Shown here one piece after another: positions 19,204 to 25,035 of a stretch of 26,183 bases of DNA. How positions within the stretch are numbered: the first letter of the stretch is position 1; every line of letters starts with the position of its first letter. The stretch is from CAZUNB01 sp044227985 (GTDB lineage: Bacteria; Patescibacteriota; Saccharimonadia; Saccharimonadales; JAGPDM01): positions 1 through 26,183 of the forward strand of contig JBGAVT010000018.1 of the NCBI GenBank assembly GCA_044227985.1, written 5' to 3'. Both the position numbers and the translations under genes were made by a program. A model generated the notes under the pieces. That model made no database searches, was not told the DNA's origin, and saw only the letters and a list, made by a program, of their open reading frames with translations.

Positions 19204-19204
19204 T

Positions 19205-19402
19205 ATGCCAAAACTAAAAACACATTCAGGAGCAGCCAAACGAATCAAGAAGTCTTCAACAGGCAAATTGTTGCGTAGAAAAGCTCATCAGAATCACTTC
19301 TTGAGCAAGAAGAGTAGCGCACGGAAGCGTGCTTATGGACAAGATCACGGTGTTGATAAGACCGTAGAGACTAAAATAAAGCAATTGTTGGGAGATAAAT
19401 AA
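19205..19402 (+). CDS. rpmI: 50S ribosomal protein L35 (bL35)
   Basis: This 65-aa protein has the bL35 pattern: MPKLKTHSGAAKRIKKSSTG, then the basic RRKAHQNHFLSKKS and the C-terminal VDKTVETKIKQLL. It is the second gene of the classic infC-rpmI-rplT order, with AAGGAG before ATG 19205. Its stop overlaps the rplT start by one base (TAATG). Confidence 0.97.
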   Translation: MPKLKTHSGAAKRIKKSSTGKLLRRKAHQNHFLSKKSSARKRAYGQDHGVDKTVETKIKQLLGDK

Positions 19403-19746
19403 TGAAATCAAATAACTCTGTCGCAAGTCGTGCTCGGCGCAAAAAAGTTCTCAAGCAAGCTAAGGGTATGCAGCAAAACCGCCGCCGAAGTTATCGTGCA
19501 GCCAAGCAAGCGGTTACGCGTTCCTTAGAGTATAGTTACCGAGACCGACGAAACCGAAAACGGAATATGCGCCAACTTTGGATTCAACGACTTAATGCTG
19601 CCTTAAAAGCGCACGGTGTGCGTTATTCGCAATTTCAAAATGATCTAAAGAAGAAGAATATTTCTCTTAATCGTAAAACACTTTCGCAGATTGCTGCAAC
19701 CAATAACGCTGCTTTTGCCGGTATTGTTAAAGCTGTACAGAAATAG
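19402..19746 (+). CDS. rplT: 50S ribosomal protein L20 (bL20)
   Basis: This 114-aa protein has the long basic N-terminal extension SVASRARRKKVLKQAKGM, then SYRAAKQAVTRSLEYSYRDR, QLWIQRLNAALKAHGVRYS and the globular C-terminus. L20 is an early assembly protein of the large subunit and in several bacteria represses its own operon; no obvious mimic of its rRNA site is visible in the short leader here. The gene overlaps rpmI by 1 bp and ends 2 bp from the convergent RNase H gene. Confidence 0.97.
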   Translation: MKSNNSVASRARRKKVLKQAKGMQQNRRRSYRAAKQAVTRSLEYSYRDRRNRKRNMRQLWIQRLNAALKAHGVRYSQFQNDLKKKNISLNRKTLSQIAATNNAAFAGIVKAVQK

Positions 19747-19748
19747 AA

Positions 19749-20396
19749 TTACTTAGAGTTTTTAACAGAATTTAGGACTTCATTTACTTTAGAGTCTGCT
19801 AGTTTATTCTTCTCACGAGGTACATGGGTGAATGTTACTTTGGTAAATTTTTCTGAAAGCCGTTTTATTTCATTATGGATTGGCCAAAGTTCACGGTTCT
19901 TAATTTTGTATATACCCTTCATCTGGTTAACAACCAACATACTATCAATATGAAAATTAATATTTCCAGTTGTGTGCGTGGTTGCTCTTTCAAGTGCTAA
20001 TTTAACTGCTTGGTATTCAGCTTGGTTATTTGTAGTAATACCTAGATACTCGCCGCCTTCCTCTAGGATCTTTCCCTCAGCAGTCTGGATGATGAAACCA
20101 CTAGCTGATGGGCCCGGGTTCCCACGGCTTCCGCCGTCAGTGTGGATATTTAACGGTTGCTGCTGCGAAAGGGCCGACGTTTCTGAGGGATATCTCCTAA
20201 CTGGAGTATCAGCACTACCTGCTTTAACTGTTCTGAGCGCATCCAGCCATACATTGTCAAAACTATCACTTCGACTAAGCTGAGTTATTAATCCATTAGC
20301 GTCTACAGAAAAGACTGTGAGTTCTCTTCGGAAGAGACCAAGGCTATTCTTAATTGCAATTTTTGTGGCTTCTTCTTTTTGTTCTTGTCTGGTCAT
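19749..20396 (-). CDS. RNase H-fold protein (RNase HI type) with N-terminal extension
   Basis: This 215-aa protein has residues about 82-208 that form an RNase HI domain: NIHTDGGSRGNPGPSASGF (D87), TTNNQAEYQAVKLALE (E127), HIDSMLVVNQMKG (D151) and VPREKNKLADSKVNEVL (D201). All four catalytic acidic residues are present, so it should cut RNA in RNA-DNA hybrids. The pattern is closer to the short archaeal/YpdQ-like type than to E. coli RnhA, since the basic handle is missing. The first ~78 residues (helical, KEEATKIAIKNSLGLFRREL, then a polar linker) are not a hybrid-binding domain I recognise. A -10-like TATAGT lies about 30 nt upstream. Confidence 0.9.
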   Translation of the reverse strand: MTRQEQKEEATKIAIKNSLGLFRRELTVFSVDANGLITQLSRSDSFDNVWLDALRTVKAGSADTPVRRYPSETSALSQQQPLNIHTDGGSRGNPGPSASGFIIQTAEGKILEEGGEYLGITTNNQAEYQAVKLALERATTHTTGNINFHIDSMLVVNQMKGIYKIKNRELWPIHNEIKRLSEKFTKVTFTHVPREKNKLADSKVNEVLNSVKNSK

Positions 20397-20451
20397 TTTT
20401 CAATTTTTAATCCTAGAAATACTATATCACGAGCTTAATAAAATAATAGAT

Positions 20452-20467
20452 TGTATTAATAACAACA
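20452..20467. repeat. 16-bp direct repeat, copy 1
   Basis: TGTATTAATAACAACA, repeated exactly at 20498-20513 (46 bp centre to centre). Both copies lie just upstream of the promoter at 20531-20559 and could be protein-binding sites. Confidence 0.6.
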
Positions 20468-20497
20468 TAATATTTTTAATAAATAACAGAGAGGTAG

Positions 20498-20513
20498 TGT
20501 ATTAATAACAACA
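20498..20513. repeat. 16-bp direct repeat, copy 2
   Basis: Identical to 20452-20467. It ends 17 bp before the -35 element of the candidate RNA promoter. Confidence 0.6.
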
Positions 20514-20530
20514 CTATAGTAGTTATGCTA

Positions 20531-20559
20531 TTGACGTTACATGATTCTTATGGTAAATT
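20531..20559 (+). promoter_or_regulatory. Strong promoter of a candidate structured RNA
   Basis: TTGACG (20531-20536), a 17-bp spacer ending in TGG, and TAAATT (20554-20559). It combines -35, extended -10 and -10. No start codon with a ribosome site follows within 200 nt. Confidence 0.65.
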
Positions 20560-20565
20560 CTTAAT

Positions 20566-20777
20566 CAGTGCTCGTTAACAATTAAATATTCGTCTCAGCG
20601 ATTTTGTGTCCAGTATTACTGGTCACAAAACAGCTGAATAAACTTTTAGTTTAGTCGGCGAAGAGCAAAAGCTTTCTTGCGATTATTCACAAGAGAGCGG
20701 TCAAGTTAAGATGCGGACCTACAAGCGCCATAGAAATATTTATATTACGGGCGGATTTGTAACCGCATCTTTTTTTA
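20566..20777 (+). ncRNA. Candidate ~210-nt structured RNA or riboswitch-like leader
   Basis: From the predicted start near 20566 the RNA contains a long hairpin: TCAGC (20595-20599)/GCTGA (20633-20637), TTTTGTG (20602-20608)/CACAAAA (20624-20630), CCAGT/ACTGG, loop ATT. AAACT/AGTTT (20640-20652), AGAGC/GCTTT (about 20662-20675) and GGTC/GACC (20699-20719) follow. TGCTCGT (20569-20575) can pair with ACGGGCG (20747-20753). The end is AAGATGCGG (20708-20716) with CCGCATCTT (20763-20771) and seven T's, a terminator. The 5'/3' pairing crosses the terminator stem, giving a pseudoknot or alternative states. No known RNA family motif is recognised. It may be a free RNA or regulate the gene at 20798. 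Confidence 0.5.
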
Positions 20778-20784
20778 TTTACAG

Positions 20785-20790
20785 TAGAAT
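20785..20790 (+). promoter_or_regulatory. Leaderless -10 of the small membrane protein gene
   Basis: TAGAAT ends 7 nt before ATG 20798. No Shine-Dalgarno is present. It lies between the terminator of the candidate RNA and the gene, giving the gene an independent start. Confidence 0.45.
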
Positions 20791-20797
20791 GGTTTAT

Positions 20798-21163
20798 ATG
20801 GAAAAGATGAATATGAATAAATTAAATAAAAAATACTCAATTCAGTCGAAATTCATCTGGGCTACTGGACTGTTGTCCGGCCTATTTACGCTTTTGGTTA
20901 CTTTATTTTATTCTCCAAATGAGATCAATCCATTGCTCATAACGATATGGTTCATTGGCTTGTACGGATTTCTTGTGGCTGTAGTATATTTTTTACAAAT
21001 GTTACTGCTCATTGATTCAAAAAGTGCTAAAAACCGCGCCATCACACTTAGTGTCGTGCCGGTCTGTCTGTTAGCCCTTAGTAGCCTACATCAATTTTCA
21101 ATCGTCGATGCTATGCTAGCCTTTGGCTTGTATATCTTGTTGCGCGTGTATGTTCGCTACTAA
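20798..21163 (+). CDS. Small four-TM membrane protein, function unknown
   Basis: Starting at ATG 20798 (MEKMNMNKLNKKYS) gives 121 aa with four hydrophobic segments (about 19-39, 46-68, 80-95 and 98-116) and a basic N-terminus. A longer frame from 20711 runs through the candidate RNA and its terminator and is unlikely. The family is not recognised. It precedes a Gln/Pro-rich protein and a VirD4/TraG-like ATPase on the same strand, which suggests a role as a membrane component with them, but each gene has its own -10, so this is weak inference. Confidence 0.6.
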   Translation: MEKMNMNKLNKKYSIQSKFIWATGLLSGLFTLLVTLFYSPNEINPLLITIWFIGLYGFLVAVVYFLQMLLLIDSKSAKNRAITLSVVPVCLLALSSLHQFSIVDAMLAFGLYILLRVYVRY

Positions 21164-21208
21164 TAATTTGTTTAATATAATAGAAAAAGCACAATCATTA
21201 ACAAAATT

Positions 21209-21217
21209 TGTTATACT
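21209..21217 (+). promoter_or_regulatory. Extended -10, near-leaderless start of the Gln/Pro-rich protein gene
   Basis: TGT TATACT ends 8 nt before ATG 21226. The expected leader is about 2 nt. It probably drives the two-gene unit 21226-24546. Confidence 0.55.
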
Positions 21218-21225
21218 TATGCTAA

Positions 21226-21675
21226 ATGGATCCTAGAGAAAACCCCGTTAATAGTCCAATACAGCCTTTGGTAGCAAATGCTTCTGATCAACAGTACCAG
21301 CAGCCTCAATCGCTAGCAGCTCCTGTACAACAACAATCATTCCAGGTTCAGCCAGTATCTTCGCCGGCTATTGGCCAAGCCTTTCAAGGTGCTCCAGCTG
21401 GGGCGCCGATTCCCCAGAATCAGGCTCCTGCTCAGTCGCAAGTAAATATACTACCCGAGCAAACAGTAGGCGGTATGCAATCGCAGCCATCGGGAATGGT
21501 TGTTCCATCCGTAGCTGACGACGTAGATGTTATAGAAAAGGAATGGGTAGACGTTGCAAAACAGTTAGTTGAACAGACTAGAGCAGACCCCTACACACAA
21601 CAGAGAGAATTCCAGAAATTACAGCAGGACTACTTGATGAAACGATACGGTAAACAGATTGCGCTTTCGGATTAG
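21226..21675 (+). CDS. Gln/Pro/Ala-rich protein with short conserved C-terminal domain, function unknown
   Basis: This 149-aa protein has residues 1-95 that are low complexity and rich in Q, P, A and S (QQYQQPQSLAAPVQQQS and similar). Residues about 97-149 form a charged helical unit (VIEKEWVDVAKQLVEQTRAD, then QREFQKLQQDYLMKRYG). No membrane segment or signal peptide is seen, so it is probably cytoplasmic. It ends 12 nt before the VirD4/TraG-like ATPase gene, whose ATG has a GCGAGGAG site, so the two form an operon. The ATPase has a similar Q/P/A-rich tail, which suggests that the two proteins meet through it or share a partner. I do not recognise a described function. Confidence 0.7.
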   Translation: MDPRENPVNSPIQPLVANASDQQYQQPQSLAAPVQQQSFQVQPVSSPAIGQAFQGAPAGAPIPQNQAPAQSQVNILPEQTVGGMQSQPSGMVVPSVADDVDVIEKEWVDVAKQLVEQTRADPYTQQREFQKLQQDYLMKRYGKQIALSD

Positions 21676-21687
21676 CGAGGAGAATAT

Positions 21688-24546
21688 ATGGTTGGGATAA
21701 TTGTTGCATTATTTTTACTACTGACAATCAGTGGTATTGGAGCTTATATCTTCATTCGGTCTCGAGGTGTCATTCGTTATGCTAAAGGTGTAGAGCGCGG
21801 AATTAAGATGGTACCAATGATTATACATTTACCTCCATCGAGCGATGACATTGAAGTTGGAACCAGAGACATTCGTGACGTACTACAGGAGAAGGTCTCA
21901 CAGGCTGAGGTTCTATACAATGTATTGTCCAGTACAGCCCAGAAAGGCTTCAAAAGTAATTTCCACGGTCAACGGCATGTTTCGATTGAGCTCGTCAGTA
22001 CTAAAGGTATCGTTTATTTTTATATTGTAGCGCCGATTGCCTTAGCGGAAGTAGCAAAAGAGTCGGTGTTAAGCGCCTACCCAACTGCACAAATTGAGGA
22101 AGTGCAAGATCACAATATTTTTAGCCAAGTTGGTAAGGTTAGTGGGACTATGGGTGGTGAGCTTGAGCTAAAGAAAGATTTTTCATATCCGATCGCAACT
22201 ATTGCTGACACGAAGCGTGATGGAATGCAAAGCTTGATCAATACCATGTCAACTCTAGGAATAGAGGATGGAGCATCGGTGCAAATTTTACTACGACCAG
22301 CTAACGAGGGGTGGGAAGAGGCTGTCAAAAAAACTGCAGCTGGTATTCGTGGTGATAAGGGTAAGAAAAAAGGTTTCTCAGGAGTTGGTGTTGCTGTCGG
22401 GGATTTGATTGCTCTTCCATGGAAAGTCCTTGAACCAGGTGACGTTAAGCCTGAGGACAAGCAACTGAGCTCTACCGAGTCGCAACTTGTTGATAGCATC
22501 GAGCAAAAGACGCGCTACCCAGGCTATGAAGTGTTGATTCGGGTGATGGCATCATCTAATACTGCCAATCGAGCTCAATCGATCCTCCGAAGTCTCGTCT
22601 CAAGTTTTGCGTTATTTGATTCGCAAGCAAGCAACGGTTTTAAGTTTGCTGAAGCACAAGATATCGAAGGGTTCATAACTGCGTTTATCTTTCGCTTTTT
22701 CCCTCCTGAAAAATCATCAATGATCCTCAATAGTGTTGAAATGGCGAGTGTATTCCATCTACCTGATGACCAGTTCACCTCTGGCTCTCAGGTTAACCGT
22801 CAGGCGACTAAACAGGTCGACTCACCCTCTGGCATTCCGTCAACAGGTATTATCTTTGGTTATAATGTATATCGCGGCATAAAAAAAGAGATCAGAATTA
22901 GCAACATCGACCGCGCTCGTCATATTTATATGGTGGGGCAGACGGGTACTGGTAAATCAACCGTTCTTGAAAATTTGGCTTATCAAGATATGGTTAGTGG
23001 TAACGGTTTTGCTTTTATCGATCCGCATGGCGATACTGCCGAGAAATTAATGGCTATGGTGCCAAAAGAAAGAGCTGAAGATGTAATTTATTTCAATCCG
23101 AGCGATCTTGATAATCCTGTAGGCCTTAACCTCTATGAGCATGATTCGAAGGATCAACGTGACTTTTTAGTTCAAGAGGCGGTAGGCATGCTTTATAAGC
23201 TATACGACCCGCAACACCAAGGAATCATCGGCCCAAGATATGAGCACTGGTTTCGCAATGCCTCTTTAACAATCATGGCTGACCCTAAAGGCGCCACTTT
23301 CATCGAGATCCCAAAGGTTTTTGAGGATAATAACTATGTTAAAGAGAAATTGAAATACGTTACCGACCCGACGGTGCAATCATTCTGGAATGACGAAATG
23401 GCTAAGACTAGTGATTACCACAAGAGTGAGGTACTCGGTTGGTTTATTTCAAAGTTTGGTGCTTTTCGGTCCAACGAAATGATGCGAAATATTATCGGAC
23501 AGGTTAAAAGTGGTTTTAGTTTACGTGATGTGATGGATAATAAAAAAATATTGCTTGTTAACCTATCAAAGGGCCGAACAGGTGAGCTCAACTCTAAATT
23601 GCTTGGTATGATTTTCGTTATGCAGTTTCAAGCCGCAGCGATGAGTAGAGCAAATATTGACGAAGCAGATCGTGTTGAGTTTAGCCTTTACGTTGATGAG
23701 TTTCAGAACTTTTCTACAGACAGCTTTGCGACGATTTTATCTGAAGCTCGTAAGTATAAACTTAATTTAATTGTTGCAAACCAATTTATTAGTCAGTTGA
23801 CTGAGGAGATTCGTGATGCAGTATTCGGTAACGTTGGTACAAAAATTGCTATGCGTACTAGTGCGACGGATGCTGATTTCTTAGTAAAGGAATTTGCACC
23901 GGTTTTCGATACTTCAGATATTGTTAAACTACCAAACTACAACGCAATTATAAAAATGATGGTTAATGGCGTGCCGTCTCAACCCTTTAGTATGTCAAGC
24001 CTGCCACCATTTGGTTCGGTTAATAAAGAGGTCGCTACAGCCCTTAAGCAGCTGTCTGCGGCTAAGTATGGTAAGCCACGAGCACTTGTTGAGGCTGACA
24101 TCTTCGAGCGCATGAAAACTATTAAGCCGCCTAAGCCAGCATCGAAATTAGCCGGAGCAAAGAAAGGACTTGGTCCTGGTTCCGTACCCGCTGCAGGTGC
24201 CAAGAAATCTAACTCGTCTTTCTTGGATGAATGGTTAGCTAAAAAGAAAGCTCAATCAAGCTCAGCTGCCATTCCTACTAGTCCGACAGCCCCTGGTGCT
24301 CCATCACAGTCGACAGTTCTAAACCCTCAGCAAATTAATGGCGCTCAGGTTGGCCAAGATCCTATCCAGCAGCAACCAACTATGGCTTCAGCTAGCCAGT
24401 CAATCCAGGCACCGGTACAAGCCGCAGTCGAACCTTTGCAGCAGAACGCTCAAGTCCCAACTTTAGTTCAGCAGAAAGAGGTAGGCATACCATTGTCACA
24501 GACAAGCGGCAGCCAACAAGGAAACACTTTAAGGATTGAGCGCTAA
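21688..24546 (+). CDS. VirD4/TraG-like (T4SS-coupling-type) membrane ATPase
   Basis: This 952-aa protein has an N-terminal membrane segment (about 3-24), an uncharacterised cytoplasmic region (about 25-390), a RecA-like motor domain (about 400-780) and a Q/P/A-rich disordered tail (about 800-952). Walker A is GQTGTGKST (K423), followed by FIDPHGDTAEKL, VIYFNPSD and LVNLSKGRTGELNSKLLG. Walker B is LYVDEFQNF (D670, E671). Then FATILSEARKYKLNLIVANQ and ISQLTEEIRDAVFGNVGTKI are characteristic of the TraD/TraG/VirD4 (AAA_10, TraG-D C) group. It should be a hexameric DNA or protein pump at the membrane. No relaxase or VirB-type channel gene is in the window, so a host-encoded secretion or DNA-translocation role is as likely as conjugation. 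Confidence 0.88.
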   Translation: MVGIIVALFLLLTISGIGAYIFIRSRGVIRYAKGVERGIKMVPMIIHLPPSSDDIEVGTRDIRDVLQEKVSQAEVLYNVLSSTAQKGFKSNFHGQRHVSIELVSTKGIVYFYIVAPIALAEVAKESVLSAYPTAQIEEVQDHNIFSQVGKVSGTMGGELELKKDFSYPIATIADTKRDGMQSLINTMSTLGIEDGASVQILLRPANEGWEEAVKKTAAGIRGDKGKKKGFSGVGVAVGDLIALPWKVLEPGDVKPEDKQLSSTESQLVDSIEQKTRYPGYEVLIRVMASSNTANRAQSILRSLVSSFALFDSQASNGFKFAEAQDIEGFITAFIFRFFPPEKSSMILNSVEMASVFHLPDDQFTSGSQVNRQATKQVDSPSGIPSTGIIFGYNVYRGIKKEIRISNIDRARHIYMVGQTGTGKSTVLENLAYQDMVSGNGFAFIDPHGDTAEKLMAMVPKERAEDVIYFNPSDLDNPVGLNLYEHDSKDQRDFLVQEAVGMLYKLYDPQHQGIIGPRYEHWFRNASLTIMADPKGATFIEIPKVFEDNNYVKEKLKYVTDPTVQSFWNDEMAKTSDYHKSEVLGWFISKFGAFRSNEMMRNIIGQVKSGFSLRDVMDNKKILLVNLSKGRTGELNSKLLGMIFVMQFQAAAMSRANIDEADRVEFSLYVDEFQNFSTDSFATILSEARKYKLNLIVANQFISQLTEEIRDAVFGNVGTKIAMRTSATDADFLVKEFAPVFDTSDIVKLPNYNAIIKMMVNGVPSQPFSMSSLPPFGSVNKEVATALKQLSAAKYGKPRALVEADIFERMKTIKPPKPASKLAGAKKGLGPGSVPAAGAKKSNSSFLDEWLAKKKAQSSSAAIPTSPTAPGAPSQSTVLNPQQINGAQVGQDPIQQQPTMASASQSIQAPVQAAVEPLQQNAQVPTLVQQKEVGIPLSQTSGSQQGNTLRIER

Positions 24547-24564
24547 TTGCTGCTACATGAGCGC

Positions 24565-24598
24565 TGCACCAAAGTTTCATCCATATTGTGCACTTTTT
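24565..24598 (+). terminator. Weak possible terminator after the ATPase gene
   Basis: TGCAC (24565-24569) pairs with GTGCA (24588-24592), followed by CTTTTT. Only five pairs with an 18-nt loop, so this is tentative. Confidence 0.25.
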
Positions 24599-24624
24599 AG
24601 TTGAGAATATAGTTGGCGAGATTA

Positions 24625-25035
24625 CTACTCACGTAGCAACCGTCTGATCGCGAGAATAGCTCCGATTGGGACCGCCACAAGATAGGTTGCCGCAAGCATT
24701 AGCACAGCAGCAACTAGAGGTGTTGCTTGTTGGTTTAACAGTGAGTATATAAATAACGTTATAATTAATAAATTACTAAAAGTAGTAGAAATAACAACGA
24801 TAGGAGATACTAAAACATCAGTAATAATTGCAGATAACAATGTGTTATCTAGTCTATAATTCGTGTTTTTGTCCGTATAAGATGCTAAGTCGTCGGTAAT
24901 GATTGTTCCAGCTAGTTTTGGTTTTGCATGCGTTTGCAGGCTTGGCCTAGAACTATGCTGGTACGCTCTATTAGTGCTTCGACGACGAGAAGCACTGTCG
25001 TTCGTGGTGTTGCTGCTAAGGCTATCAAGACTCAT
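24625..25035 (-). CDS. Two-TM membrane protein, function unknown
   Basis: This 136-aa protein has a Ser/Arg/Asn-rich polar N-terminus (residues 1-60, SASRRRSTNRAYQHSSRPSL), then two hydrophobic segments (about 75-98 and 105-130) and a short basic C-terminus RRLLRE. Its ATG overlaps the TGA of the upstream gene by 4 bp (ATGA), so it is translationally coupled to the large surface protein at 25032 and probably works with it in the membrane. The family is not recognised. The plus-strand frames over the same bases look like shadows. Confidence 0.65.
   Translation of the reverse strand: MSLDSLSSNTTNDSASRRRSTNRAYQHSSRPSLQTHAKPKLAGTIITDDLASYTDKNTNYRLDNTLLSAIITDVLVSPIVVISTTFSNLLIITLFIYSLLNQQATPLVAAVLMLAATYLVAVPIGAILAIRRLLRE

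Noticed and set aside
20699..20719. GGTCAAGTTAAG resembling the 5' end of 23S rRNA
   Set aside because: The similarity is limited to about a dozen bases and no further rRNA sequence follows.
20711..20797. Earlier start of the small membrane protein
   Set aside because: The added codons lie in the structured RNA and its terminator; the -10 at 20785 points to ATG 20798.
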